A program made the position numbers and the translations under genes. Positions 1 through 12,611 of a DNA stretch of 64,000 nucleotides are shown piece by piece (the first letter of the stretch is position 1; each line of letters begins with the position of its first letter). Origin of the DNA: Gemmiger gallinarum (GTDB taxonomy: Bacteria > Bacillota > Clostridia > Oscillospirales > Ruminococcaceae); NCBI RefSeq assembly GCF_014982805.1, contig NZ_JADCKC010000002.1:682001-746000 (forward strand), in the 5' to 3' direction. The notes below the pieces were generated by a model that had not been told where the DNA came from, did no database searches, and was given only the letters and a program-made list of their open reading frames with translations.

Positions 1-2
1 CG

Positions 3-1022
3 CTGCCTTCCGGCCGGTATGACTTTACCTTCGAGAACTTCATCAAGGGTCCCTCCAACCAGTTTGCCTACGCCGCGGCCCAGGCCGTGGCCGCCAATCC
101 TTCCGGCGCCTACAACCCGCTGTTCATCTACGGGCCGTCGGGTCTGGGCAAGACCCACCTGCTCAACGCTATTGAGATCGAGATCAAGAAAAACCATCCC
201 GATTTCAACATCGTCTACGTGGACTGTGAAAAGTTCACCAACGAGATCATCACGGCGGTGCGCACCAACACCACCGAGCAGTTCCGCCAGAAGTACCGGG
301 AAGCCGACGTGCTGCTCATCGACGATATCCAGTTCATCGCCGGCAAGGAGGCTACCCAGGAGGAATTTTTCCACACCTTCAACACGCTGCACAACGCCGG
401 CAAGCAGATCGTCCTGGCCTGCGACCGCCCCGCCAAGGAGATCAAGAGTCTGGAAGAGCGTCTGCGCACCCGGTTTGAGTGGGGCCTGACCGCCGACATC
501 CAGCCGCCGGACTTCGAGACCCGGGTGGCCATCGTCAAGCGCAAGGCGGAGCTGCTGAACCTGGACCTGCCCGACGATGTGGCGGAATACATCGCCAACC
601 ACCTCAAGCAGAACATCCGCCAGCTGGAGGGCGCGGTGAAAAAGCTCAACGCCTACTACATGCTGGAGGGCATCGCTCCCTGCATCGGCGTGACCATGAC
701 CGCCATCAAGGATACCCTCAACGACACCCAGCCCATCCCGGTGACCATTGAGAAGATCATCAACGAGGTGGCCCGCACCTACAACGTGCTGCCTGCCGAC
801 ATCCGGGGCAAAAAACGCAACGCCAATGTGAGCACCGCCCGCCAGATGGCCATGTACATCATCCGGGAGATCACCGGCATGAGCATGGAGGCCATCGGTT
901 CCGAATTCCAGCGGGATCATTCCACCGTGGTCTACAGCCTGAAAACCATGGAGGAGAATATTCAACGGGATCGCCACATCAAGGAGACGGTGGACGACAT
1001 CATCAAGAATGTCCGCACCTGA
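3..1022 (+). CDS. dnaA: Chromosomal replication initiator DnaA, 5' end missing
   Basis: AAA+ initiator that binds DnaA boxes at oriC and opens the duplex. The reading frame is already open at base 3, so the N-terminal DnaB-interacting domains lie outside the window; 339 residues remain. Visible: the entry to domain III (DFTFENFIKG), Walker A GPSGLGKT near residue 44 of the visible part, Walker B VLLIDDIQF, and the C-terminal helix-turn-helix with RDHSTVVYS, the DnaA-box-binding signature. It is followed by an origin-like spacer and dnaN, the classical order. The frame ends at TGA 1020-1022. Identity is certain; only the start is unseen. Confidence 0.98.
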   Translation: MPSGRYDFTFENFIKGPSNQFAYAAAQAVAANPSGAYNPLFIYGPSGLGKTHLLNAIEIEIKKNHPDFNIVYVDCEKFTNEIITAVRTNTTEQFRQKYREADVLLIDDIQFIAGKEATQEEFFHTFNTLHNAGKQIVLACDRPAKEIKSLEERLRTRFEWGLTADIQPPDFETRVAIVKRKAELLNLDLPDDVAEYIANHLKQNIRQLEGAVKKLNAYYMLEGIAPCIGVTMTAIKDTLNDTQPIPVTIEKIINEVARTYNVLPADIRGKKRNANVSTARQMAMYIIREITGMSMEAIGSEFQRDHSTVVYSLKTMEENIQRDRHIKETVDDIIKNVRT

Positions 1023-1470
1023 CGGACAAACCGCCGGAAAAGTGCCTTTTATCGAAGGAAAATGGGGCTTTTCGGGGCTGGAATTCCGGGCCGGAAAAGG
1101 GCTGTTGAAAAGTATCAACAGTTTCAACCGATTTTTCAACAATTAACATTCGTTTTCCACAATCCGAGTTGAAAGCCTGAATTTTTAACCCTTTCAACAT
1201 TTTCCCCACAAATTGTCAAAAACGGATTCGTGCCCGTTTTTCCGCATGGCGAAAGGCTTTGTCCGACTTTTCCACAGATTCCACGGTCCCTACTACTACT
1301 ACTATCCACGTCTCTGTTTTCTGCATCTGTTTTGAAAGTTTCTTGCAAAATGAAAAACAGCTTCTCAACAGAAGGCCCAAAGCCGATAAGACGAGAGTAT
1401 CCAATTTGAAACCGGTCGGCTGCCCCGAAAAACGGGCATCCCCCTAACATCCCACAGGAGCAGACAGCTT
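1023..1470. other. oriC: Chromosomal replication origin (oriC) in the dnaA-dnaN spacer
   Basis: 448 bp without a gene, AT-richer than its flanks. DnaA-box-like 9-mers read on the plus strand: GTATCAACA 1112-1120, TTTTCAACA 1133-1141, TTTTCCACA 1153-1161, TTCCCCACA 1202-1210, TTTTCCACA 1268-1276 and CTATCCACG 1302-1310. A box is followed by a GC block and a TAC-repeat run (see next entry), the layout described for Firmicute origins. Several TTTCAAC/GTTGAAA pairs could form small hairpins. Assignment is inferred from position and motifs; GC skew was not computed. Confidence 0.8.
1268..1305 (+). promoter_or_regulatory. Basal unwinding element: DnaA box, GC clamp, DnaA-trio
   Basis: TTTTCCACA (1268-1276) is followed by a GC-rich stretch (1281-1290) and then TACTACTACTACTAT (1291-1305). 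On the complementary strand this is the repeated trinucleotide described as the DnaA-trio, onto which DnaA is thought to load as a filament on single-stranded DNA. Order and spacing match the published Bacillus type arrangement. Confidence 0.7.
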
Positions 1471-2577
1471 ATGAAATTTGAATGCGAAAAAACTCTTCTC
1501 ACCTCTGCCATTGAGGGCGTCTCCCGGGCCATCACCAACCGGGCGGCCATCCCCGTTTTGGAGGGCATTCTCCTCAAGGCGGAGGGTTTTTCTCTGACCC
1601 TCACCGGCTACGACATGGAAATGGGAATCACTACTACCATTGAGTGCAACGTTCTGGTCCCCGGCGAGATGGTGCTGGACGCCAAGCTCTTCGGCAGCAT
1701 GGTCAGCCGCATGCCCGCGGGCAGTGTCCACGTGGAGCTGGACGACAACGGCACCGCCACCATCCGGGGCGGCGTGGCCGAATTCGAGATCCCCGCCATG
1801 ATGGCCGGGGAGTATCCAACGCTGCCCAACCCCGGCGCCGAGAATACCATGACGGTAAAATGCTCGATGCTGCGTGAAATGATTGAAAAGACCATCTATG
1901 CGGTCTCCCAGGACGACAAAAAGCCCGCCCACACCGGCGAGCTCTTCGTCATTGAGCCGGGCAGCCTGACCATTGTGGCCCTGGACGGCTACCGGCTGGC
2001 CATCATCCAGCGGGACGTGGAGTGCACCCGGGATATCCGCATCATCATCCCCGCAAAGACCCTGCAGGAACTTCTGAAGATTATGGGCAGCGGGGACGAC
2101 GACATCAAGATCGACGCAAACCGTCGGTATGTGGTCTTTACCACCAACGGCTACACCATCATGAGCCGCCTGATCGAGGGCGAGTTCCTCAATTACAAGA
2201 GCGTCATCCCCGACGGCTGCCGCACCCGGGTGACGGTGGAGTGCAAGCGCTTCATCGATACCATCGAGCGCGCCTCCCTCATCATCACCGAGCGGCTGAA
2301 AAACCCCCTGCGCATCACCTTTGCCCCCGATAAAATCACGGTGCGCTGTCAAACTGCCCTGGGCAAGGTGGTGGACGAGTTCGCCCCCGAAAAGATGGAG
2401 GGCGACGGCGTGGAGATCGGCTTCAACAACCGCTATATGCTGGAAGCGCTGCGCAATTCCCGCTCCGAGCAGGTGGTGCTGGAGATCAACGGCCCCTTAA
2501 GCCCCGTCAAGATGCTGCCGGTGGAGAGCAAGGACTTTATCTATCTGGTGCTGCCCGTGCGCTTCAAGAACGAGTAA
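1471..2577 (+). CDS. dnaN: DNA polymerase III sliding clamp (beta subunit)
   Basis: Ring-shaped processivity clamp that tethers the replicative polymerase. 368 residues, the usual length for the family, starting [14 protein letters not shown] with an AGGAG at 1456-1460 ten bases before the ATG. The typical N-terminal clamp segment ([12 protein letters not shown]) and the C-terminal [20 protein letters not shown], close to the conserved PMRL-type tail, are visible. Second gene of the origin cluster, 16 bp upstream of the S4-domain gene. Confidence 0.97.
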   Translation: MKFECEKTLLTSAIEGVSRAITNRAAIPVLEGILLKAEGFSLTLTGYDMEMGITTTIECNVLVPGEMVLDAKLFGSMVSRMPAGSVHVELDDNGTATIRGGVAEFEIPAMMAGEYPTLPNPGAENTMTVKCSMLREMIEKTIYAVSQDDKKPAHTGELFVIEPGSLTIVALDGYRLAIIQRDVECTRDIRIIIPAKTLQELLKIMGSGDDDIKIDANRRYVVFTTNGYTIMSRLIEGEFLNYKSVIPDGCRTRVTVECKRFIDTIERASLIITERLKNPLRITFAPDKITVRCQTALGKVVDEFAPEKMEGDGVEIGFNNRYMLEALRNSRSEQVVLEINGPLSPVKMLPVESKDFIYLVLPVRFKNE

Positions 2578-2593
2578 GGGAGAACTGGATAAA

Positions 2594-2848
2594 ATGGAAA
2601 ATACTGACAAGGAAAATCTTACCAATGCTTCCACCGAAACGGTGCGCATCCATACCGACTTCATCAAGCTGGAAGCGCTGCTCAAGTTCTGCGGCTGGTG
2701 CGAGACCGGCGGCGAGGCCAAGGAGCGCATCCAGGGCGGGGACGTGGCCCTGAACGGGGAAGTCTGCACCATGCGGGGCAAAAAATGCGTCCCCGGCGAC
2801 GTGGTGACGCTGGACGGCCGCAGCCTGCGGGTGGCGGAGGGTCGCTGA
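2594..2848 (+). CDS. yaaA: S4-domain RNA-binding protein (YaaA/RlbA type)
   Basis: Small (84 aa) protein consisting almost entirely of an S4-like RNA-binding fold: [20 protein letters not shown] followed by the turn GDVALNGE, then [13 protein letters not shown]. Proteins of this type sit between dnaN and recF in most Firmicutes and are thought to act near the ribosome or RNA; the precise role is unsettled. A GGGAG lies about 12 bp before the ATG. Its TGA stop overlaps the recF ATG (TGATG), implying translational coupling. Confidence 0.92.
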   Translation: MENTDKENLTNASTETVRIHTDFIKLEALLKFCGWCETGGEAKERIQGGDVALNGEVCTMRGKKCVPGDVVTLDGRSLRVAEGR

Positions 2849-4008
2849 TGCGCCTGAACAGCCTGAAGGTGACGGATTTCCGCAACCTGGAATCGGCGGA
2901 ACTGACGCCGTCCCCCGTTTTGACGGTGATCTGCGGGCCCAACGGCCAGGGCAAGACCAATCTTTTGGAGAGTATCTGGCTGCTTACCGGGGGCAAGAGC
3001 TTCCGGGGCTCCAAGGACGCCGAGCTCATCCGCCGCGAGGCACCTTTTGCGGTGCTGGAGGCGGACTTTACGGCGGGGGACCGGGACCAGAGCCTGCGCC
3101 TCACCGTGGGCGGCAGGGACACCAAGCGCCCGGGGCGCACCGCCCGCCTCAACGGGGTGGACCGGGGCCGGGCGGCCAGCGTGGCGGGGACCTTTACCGC
3201 CGTGGTTTTTGACCCCAATCATTTAAGCCTGGTCAAGGGCGGGCCGGAGGGCCGGCGGCGGTTTCTCGACGCGGCGCTGTGCCAGCTGTACCCCGGGTAT
3301 CTCACGGCCCTGCGCCGCTATGCCCGCACGGTGGCCCAGAAAAACGCCCTGCTCAAGGCCTACGACATTACCCCCGGGGCCGGCATGATGCTGGACACCT
3401 TCAACGAGGCATTGTCCGTCTGCGGCGCCGACCTCATGGCGCGGCGGGCGGCCTATCTGGAGCGGCTGGCCCCCGCGGCGGCTCAGAACTACCGGGACAT
3501 TTCCAGCGGGGCGGAGACCCTCGCCGTGCGCTACCAGCCCACCTGTGAGCCCGGCCCCGCCGCCCTGGCCCGCAAGCTGGAGGAGGTCCGCAGCGCCGAG
3601 CTGCGGGCGGGCTTCTGCCTGGCAGGGCCCCACCGGGAGGATATGGAGATCGACATCGACGGCCAGCCCGGCCGCATCTACGGCAGCCAGGGCCAGCAGC
3701 GCAGCGCGGTTTTGAGCCTGAAACTGGCGGAGGCCAGCGTGGCGGGGGAGATTCTGGGGGAGCATCCGGTGATGCTCCTCGACGATGTGCTCAGCGAGTT
3801 GGACGACAGCCGCCAGGCCTATCTGCTCACCCGCATTGAGGACAAGCAGACCTTTGTCACCACCTGCGACTCCGCCGCCTTTGCCCGGACCAACGGCAAG
3901 CTGGTCTTTGTGCGGGGCGGCAAAGTCTCCGAGACGCCCTTTGAGGGGGCGGCGGTCCCTGCCGCCATGCCTGCAGAGGGGCCGGACAGACACAGGGAGG
4001 GAGCGTAA
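2848..4008 (+). CDS. recF: DNA replication and repair protein RecF
   Basis: SMC-like ATPase that helps load RecA on gapped DNA. 386 residues beginning [15 protein letters not shown], the hallmark RecF N-terminus. Walker A GPNGQGKT is at residues 30-37; the ABC-type signature region lies around YGSQGQQRSAVLSLKLAE, and Walker B/D-loop is VMLLDDVLSELDDSR. The start is fixed by the TGATG overlap with the upstream S4 gene; in-frame starts further upstream would run through that gene. Two bases separate it from remB. Confidence 0.96.
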   Translation: MRLNSLKVTDFRNLESAELTPSPVLTVICGPNGQGKTNLLESIWLLTGGKSFRGSKDAELIRREAPFAVLEADFTAGDRDQSLRLTVGGRDTKRPGRTARLNGVDRGRAASVAGTFTAVVFDPNHLSLVKGGPEGRRRFLDAALCQLYPGYLTALRRYARTVAQKNALLKAYDITPGAGMMLDTFNEALSVCGADLMARRAAYLERLAPAAAQNYRDISSGAETLAVRYQPTCEPGPAALARKLEEVRSAELRAGFCLAGPHREDMEIDIDGQPGRIYGSQGQQRSAVLSLKLAEASVAGEILGEHPVMLLDDVLSELDDSRQAYLLTRIEDKQTFVTTCDSAAFARTNGKLVFVRGGKVSETPFEGAAVPAAMPAEGPDRHREGA

Positions 4009-4010
4009 GC

Positions 4011-4268
4011 ATGTATCTCCACGCAGGCCGGGACTTTATCCTGAACACCCGGGATATCATCGGCATTTTTGATCTGGACACCACCTCGCCGGGGCGGATC
4101 ACCCATGAATTTCTGGCCCGGGCGGAGAAGGAAGGGGCCGTCGTCGACCTGTCCGACGACCTGCCCAAAAGCTTTATCGTCACCGATTTCCCCATCGACA
4201 CCGTCTATGTGTCCCAGCTGTCCACCGCGGCGCTGAAGGGTAGGGCGGAGCATTTCTCGGTGAAGTGA
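4011..4268 (+). CDS. remB: Extracellular matrix regulator RemB / DUF370 protein
   Basis: 85 aa protein of the DUF370 family (YaaB/RemB), beginning MYLHAGRDFILNTRDIIGIF and containing the family-typical FDLDTTS and SFIVTDFPIDTVYVSQLS segments. In Bacillus the family is linked to control of matrix genes, but its conserved position between recF and gyrB suggests a more general role. It starts two bases after recF. A small GC hairpin (AGGCCC/GGGCCT followed by TTTT, about 4291-4312) follows and may end some transcripts before gyrB. Confidence 0.9.
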   Translation: MYLHAGRDFILNTRDIIGIFDLDTTSPGRITHEFLARAEKEGAVVDLSDDLPKSFIVTDFPIDTVYVSQLSTAALKGRAEHFSVK

Positions 4269-6365
<2,097 letters not shown>

Positions 6366-6430
6366 TTTTGGCGGCTGTCTGTTGGTTCTGCGTTCGTTTT
6401 TGTGATTAACCCGATTAAGGTGGTAAACAA

Positions 6431-9007
<2,577 letters not shown>

Positions 9008-9028
9008 GAAGGTTCCTGCCGGGACAGG

Positions 9029-9117
9029 GCCGGGGGAGAATGCCCCCGGCCTGCCTGTGCTGTAAAAAAAAGACTTCCGCCCTTTCCGAGAGGAGGGGGC
9101 GGGGGTCTTTTTCTTTT
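9029..9117 (+). terminator. Tandem terminators after gyrA
   Basis: GCCGGGGG 9029-9036 pairs with CCCCCGGC 9043-9050. A second, longer stem (AAAGAC... / ...GTCTTT, about 9064-9113) ends in a T-rich tail, fitting rho-independent termination of the gyr operon. Bases 9118-9343 otherwise hold only the promoter and leader of the next gene. Confidence 0.75.
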
Positions 9118-9227
9118 GCCGGGTCAGGACTGGGGATGGGGGCAGAAAAAACAGCTTTTTGAGAGAATCTATATAAAAAATATATCAACATTGTGAAAAA
9201 AATATAGTAAAACAAACCAAGAAAGCA

Positions 9228-9256
9228 TTGCAATTTTCACAATTGTGTACTATACT
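9228..9256 (+). promoter_or_regulatory. Sigma-A promoter with internal palindrome
   Basis: TTGCAA 9228-9233, 17-bp spacer, TATACT 9251-9256. The spacer contains the perfect palindrome CACAATTGTG (9238-9247), a possible operator. It drives the alanine-rich secreted protein, with a leader of about 80 nt. Confidence 0.65.
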
Positions 9257-9343
9257 GAAATTACCACATAAGAGAAAAGCCGTCCGTTGAGGGTCCGGAA
9301 AGGCTCCGGACAGTGGGACGGAAACAAAGGAGGTAATCAAGGT

Positions 9344-9988
9344 ATGAAGAAACTGATCTCGCTGCTGCTGACGTTGGGGCTGATTGCAGCCTTGGCCGTC
9401 CCTGTCATGGCCGAGAACCCCGTCCAGGCCGCGGCGAATGCCCGTGAGGCAGCCTACGCCGCCGCTGTGGCAGACTACCAGGCAGAGATCGCTGCCAAGG
9501 AGGATGCGTACATCAAGGCCGTAGGCGCGTATACGGCACAGGCAAAGGCAAAAGCCGATGCAGACGCTGCCGCCATCGTAGCCGCAGGCAAAGCCGCTCA
9601 CAATGCTCAGCTGGCAAAGAATGACGCCATTGTGGCTGCCGGCCAGGCTGCCCACAACGCCCAGCTGGCCAAAAACGATGCCTATATGGGCGCCATCAAG
9701 GTATTCCAGACGCAGATCGCTGCCAAGGAGCAGGCATACCTTGACGCCGTAAAGGCATATTCCGCCCAGGCAAAGGCGAAGGCTGATGCAGATGCCGCCG
9801 CCATCATCGCCGCAGGCAAGGCCGCCCACAATGCACAGCTGGCCCAGAACGCCGCCATCGAGGCCCAGGGCAAGGCTCTGCAGGCTGCCGCCGACGCCCG
9901 CAACGACGCCTATCTGAATTCCATCCGGGCCTACCAGGCACAGATCGCCGCCCGTGAAGCCGCCTATCTGGCAGCCCTGGGACTGTAA
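9344..9988 (+). CDS. Secreted alanine-rich repeat protein, function unknown
   Basis: 214 aa. Start ATG 9344 follows a near-perfect AAAGGAGGT. Residues 1-23 look like a signal peptide (basic KK, leucine-rich core, AVPVMA cleavage site). The mature part is very rich in Ala with scattered K/E/D/Q, has no Cys or Trp, and is built on a 76-residue period: IAAKE recurs at 49, 125 and 201 (as IAARE), and AAHNAQLA at 84 and 160. Heptad-like spacing suggests a long helical or coiled-coil exported protein. No family recognised. A monocistronic unit with consensus promoter and terminator suggests high expression. It could be a surface-associated fibre or a cell-wall spacer; this is speculation. Confidence 0.85.
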   Translation: MKKLISLLLTLGLIAALAVPVMAENPVQAAANAREAAYAAAVADYQAEIAAKEDAYIKAVGAYTAQAKAKADADAAAIVAAGKAAHNAQLAKNDAIVAAGQAAHNAQLAKNDAYMGAIKVFQTQIAAKEQAYLDAVKAYSAQAKAKADADAAAIIAAGKAAHNAQLAQNAAIEAQGKALQAAADARNDAYLNSIRAYQAQIAAREAAYLAALGL

Positions 9989-10027
9989 GACCCACAAGTA
10001 AATTTGAGTTTCCCGATGTAAGCCTCG

Positions 10028-10066
10028 GGGCCGCCCGCTCAAGGGCGCGGCGGCCCTTTCTTTTTT
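10028..10066 (+). terminator. Rho-independent terminator
   Basis: GGGCCGCC 10028-10035 pairs with GGCGGCCC 10049-10056, followed by a T-rich run to 10066. Ends the alanine-rich gene. Confidence 0.85.
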
Positions 10067-10169
10067 GATTTTTCCAGAAAAAACCGCAAAAAACCGGCAA
10101 AAGGGGTTGACACAGGGGACAAGTTTGCATATAATAATAAAGCACCTTTGATGGTGCAGACAATTTTAT

Positions 10170-10246
10170 GGCGGTATAGCTCAGTTGGCTAGAGCATTCG
10201 GTTCATACCCGAAGTGTCACCGGTTCAAATCCAGTTACCGCTACCA
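10170..10246 (+). tRNA. tRNA-Met (CAT)
   Basis: 77 nt cloverleaf. Acceptor GGCGGTA pairs with TACCGCT, the anticodon loop TTCATAC gives CAT, the T-arm is GGTTCAAATCC, and the CCA end is encoded. The A1-U72 mismatch of initiator tRNA is absent (G-U here), so elongator Met or a CAU tRNA later modified to Ile are both possible. Confidence 0.93.
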
Positions 10247-10248
10247 TC

Positions 10249-10330
10249 ATACAAGATTTCGCTAAAATACTTGGGGGCCGGTTGCAATCGTGGCCGGGGA
10301 GTAGCTTGCTGTTTTAGCGAAATCTTGTAT
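10249..10330. repeat. Perfect 19-bp inverted repeat between tRNA genes
   Basis: ATACAAGATTTCGCTAAAA at 10249-10267 is exactly complementary to 10312-10330; a 44-nt GC-rich loop separates the arms. It fills nearly the whole spacer between tRNA-Met and tRNA-Glu. It could be a miniature mobile element or a structured part of the tRNA precursor; it lacks a T-tract for termination. Confidence 0.85.
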
Positions 10331-10336
10331 TGTAAT

Positions 10337-10411
10337 GGCCCGTTGGTCAAGCGGTTAAGACACGGCCCTTTCACGGCTGTAACATGGGTTCGATTCCCGT
10401 ACGGGTCACCA
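10337..10411 (+). tRNA. tRNA-Glu (TTC), integration target
   Basis: 75 nt. Acceptor GGCCCGT pairs with ACGGGTC, the anticodon loop CTTTCAC gives TTC, and CCA is encoded. Its 3' end reads GGGTCACCAAA. The TCACCAAA recurs at 18703 and 29727, each at the end of a recombinase gene, and a 19-base copy of its T-arm/acceptor end recurs at 29855-29873, marking it as an attachment site. Confidence 0.95.
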
Positions 10412-10418
10412 AACAAAA

Positions 10419-10466
10419 CAAATCCGAACCTTACGCCAGTTGGCGACGGGTTCGGATTTGTTTGTT
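10419..10466 (+). terminator. tRNA-Glu terminator
   Basis: CAAATCCGAACC 10419-10430 pairs with GGTTCGGATTTG 10449-10460, then TTTGTT. A closely similar hairpin occurs after recombinase A at 18717-18765, suggesting that the element carries a replacement for the displaced tRNA terminator. Confidence 0.8.
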
Positions 10467-10514
10467 ATATTCAGAATTAACTTTATGGGACGATACGAGT
10501 AGAGGAAACATTGA

Positions 10515-11297
10515 ATGTCGGATGCAAAGAAAGAGCTGAAAAGGTTATATAACTCTATAAAAGACTCCAACGCACATTGCGAGTATTTCTCCGATAGTAT
10601 TGACTTTGCAAAGATTATCGAGCAATTTCCAGAAACAGAGAAGCATAATTGCCCTGATGGCGTAGTCGCAATCGGTAATGTTGCTTACATGTTGGAACAC
10701 TTTGAAGTATCCCCATATAGAGAGGGAAACCAAGATTTATTAAAGCGAGCGCTGAATACTCCAGTTGATAAGATGTTATCGAAAAATCCAAATGGGGAAA
10801 AGGTGCCCCTTAATCCATCTGTCGATAATTTGTGTTGTGCTTTGAGCAGTAGTACAAAAAAGCACATGGAGCATTACAATGATTATTTAAGGGGAGCAGA
10901 AGAAATCATCCAAAAAGAAAAGGCTTTTGTCAAGGAATACAAGTTTATTTTTGTTATCGAAGAAGAAGAAAATACGGTTATTGAGGGTGAAAATTTCACA
11001 GTATTAGATATCCTTGAATGCACCGAAATGCTACTCGCCTACGAACAAATAGATGGAGTAATAGCATATCACCATGGGCGAGCGGAGAATCGCTTGATTG
11101 CATTAGATAGAAAAAATCTTGTAGAGAGAAGTAAAACAGCAAAGAGAAAGCATCAATGTAAACTGCTCATGTACCATTTGGCTTGTAACATAATACCTGA
11201 TTTGGCACAGGAAGGTAACAGACCACTAGATGATTTTTTGAAGATATTTGATGACTTTGGTGTTTCTGATAGCATTCAAGTTGAAAAGAAAGACTAG
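10515..11297 (+). CDS. Hypothetical protein (260 aa)
   Basis: Not recognised. The protein is soluble, without signal peptide or membrane segment, rich in charged residues and Asn/Lys. The DNA is clearly AT-richer than the chromosome core, a sign of transfer. A basic, Lys-rich N-terminal region and an acidic stretch VIEEEENTVIEGE around the middle are the main landmarks. A GAGGAAA precedes the ATG. It is the first gene inside element A and converges with an Mrr-type nuclease gene; the pair sits where islands often hold defence cargo, but no domain supports a role for this protein. Confidence 0.7.
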   Translation: MSDAKKELKRLYNSIKDSNAHCEYFSDSIDFAKIIEQFPETEKHNCPDGVVAIGNVAYMLEHFEVSPYREGNQDLLKRALNTPVDKMLSKNPNGEKVPLNPSVDNLCCALSSSTKKHMEHYNDYLRGAEEIIQKEKAFVKEYKFIFVIEEEENTVIEGENFTVLDILECTEMLLAYEQIDGVIAYHHGRAENRLIALDRKNLVERSKTAKRKHQCKLLMYHLACNIIPDLAQEGNRPLDDFLKIFDDFGVSDSIQVEKKD

Positions 11298-11354
11298 AAA
11301 CCAAATCATTCATTAAGAAGGGGGAGGCATATTACAAGTGCCTCCCCTTCTCAT

Positions 11355-11990
11355 TCAATCACTTTCTTCGCAACTTAAAGAAAGCAGCTTTTCCTCAAGG
11401 ACATGACGATCCCACAAGGTAACATTGTTTGCCTTGGCCAGCGCAACAGCAGCACTTGTAAAGACGCTGTTAGTAACGACCATGCAGCGGTTGAGATTGT
11501 AGTATTGTTTTCCAGCTACAACTTCTTGAACTGCGGAATTGCCAACTTTTCCGGTATAGCACTTCGCTTGTATTCCGATGCGGATGCCATTTCTAACTGC
11601 AATGATATCTATTCCTTGGTCACCGGTAGTGGGGGTCATTGTTACCTGATAGCCCATGTTTTTGAAGATTTTAGCAATGGCCTGCTCAAATTCTTGCCCA
11701 CTCATCAAATCATAATCCTCAACAGCCATTGTAGAACGGCTACTATCAGAAGCGAGTTCTTTTTCTAATTGCAGAACTTCAAGATTATCAAAGAAATCTT
11801 TCGCCACAGGAGCAATATCCTCTTTTACTTTTTTATAGGCGTATTGAAAACCTAAATGCTCAGGAATGCGCTCGCTCTTTGGAGGGAGAGGTATTTTTTG
11901 CTCCAGCATTAGATAGTAGACAAAGCACCCAAAGCAAACGGGGTCTTTATAAAGTTCTTTTACACAAGTAATGTAGTTTTTTATCTCCAT
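11355..11990 (-). CDS. Mrr-type restriction endonuclease-like protein
   Basis: 211 aa. The C-terminal half has the Mrr catalytic domain of the PD-(D/E)XK superfamily: E100, D128 in GDQGIDIIA and Q141-A-K143 in GIQAKCYTGK form the E...D...QxK active site. The sequence GNSAVQEVVAGKQYYN and the final LWDRHVLEEKL are also typical. The N-terminal 90 residues are unassigned and may bind partner or DNA. Family members cut modified or foreign DNA. AT-rich, divergent in composition from the core. It is adjacent to a helicase fragment on the other strand, suggesting an eroded defence locus. Confidence 0.82.
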   Translation of the reverse strand: MEIKNYITCVKELYKDPVCFGCFVYYLMLEQKIPLPPKSERIPEHLGFQYAYKKVKEDIAPVAKDFFDNLEVLQLEKELASDSSRSTMAVEDYDLMSGQEFEQAIAKIFKNMGYQVTMTPTTGDQGIDIIAVRNGIRIGIQAKCYTGKVGNSAVQEVVAGKQYYNLNRCMVVTNSVFTSAAVALAKANNVTLWDRHVLEEKLLSLSCEESD

Positions 11991-12235
11991 GGTACAGGCC
12001 GGTCGAAAACATCCATAGGTGCATAATCAAATATGTTTCTAAAGGAGAAAAAACTCTTGTTTATTGTCCCTACCGTTCGCAAGTAGATTCCATTTATGGT
12101 GCGTTGCCAACCGAATATAAGATCAAGATCCGGAGGTATCATTCAAAGATCCATGACGCTGAACGCAAAATAACAGAACGGGACTACTCCTGCACGTTTC
12201 TTATCCATATTTATCCTCCTGCGGCATTATTATAG
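11972..12235 (+). pseudogene. DEAD/RecQ-like helicase fragment
   Basis: A frame without an initiation codon context reads, from about 11987, PWYRPVENIHRC, then GEKTLVYCPYRSQVDSIYGA and IKIRRYHSKIHDAERKITER. This resembles the beginning of the second RecA-like domain of superfamily 2 helicases, where a strand 'TLVYCPY' precedes motif IV and 'ERK' precedes motif V. The frame loses similarity after about 12187 and stops at 12235. No upstream helicase domain 1 is present: a left-over piece, partly overlapping the start of the nuclease gene and the end of the 116-aa gene. Confidence 0.5.
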
Positions 12236-12551
12236 CAGCGCGATTATTCATCAAAAGCTCGTTTTCCAGATATTGTACGATTCGATCCATCACAGCGGTC
12301 ATGGCCCGCTCTTTTCCCTGCTCAGACAATCCCACGCAGGACTGCAGCATGGTGACCTTCAGCTCGGTCCCCATCTCTTGCTCCTCGGCAGAGATAGAAA
12401 AGGTGCTGAGATTGCCGTATACCTCCGCTTTGGCCATGACCGTGTCCTCTTTCTTTTGATAAGGCACTCTTTCGCCGTCCAGCACGTCATAAATTCCAAG
12501 GAGCACATACCGACGGACATATGGGATGATCTTCGAGATGCTATAATTCAT
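12201..12551 (-). CDS. Hypothetical protein (116 aa)
   Basis: Not recognised. Begins MNYSISKIIPYVRRYVLLGI after a good AGGAGG seven bases upstream. No membrane segment or signal peptide; mixed charge, with a likely helical C-terminal half (ERAMTAVMDRIVQYLENELL). Lies 60 bp downstream of the lipoprotein gene on the same strand, so probably co-transcribed with it and connected with the same process under the membrane LuxR regulator further upstream. Confidence 0.7.
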   Translation of the reverse strand: MNYSISKIIPYVRRYVLLGIYDVLDGERVPYQKKEDTVMAKAEVYGNLSTFSISAEEQEMGTELKVTMLQSCVGLSEQGKERAMTAVMDRIVQYLENELLMNNRAAIIMPQEDKYG

Positions 12552-12611
12552 TCACGCTCCTCCTGTTCGTTAAAAAAATGCAGCTACCTGTCGTTGTAAG
12601 AAGGGCAGTTT

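Noticed and set aside
9191-9243. Rex operator upstream of the alanine-rich gene
   Set aside because: Half-sites TTGTGAA and TTCACAA are about 37 bp apart rather than adjacent; kept only as a weak note on the spacer palindrome.
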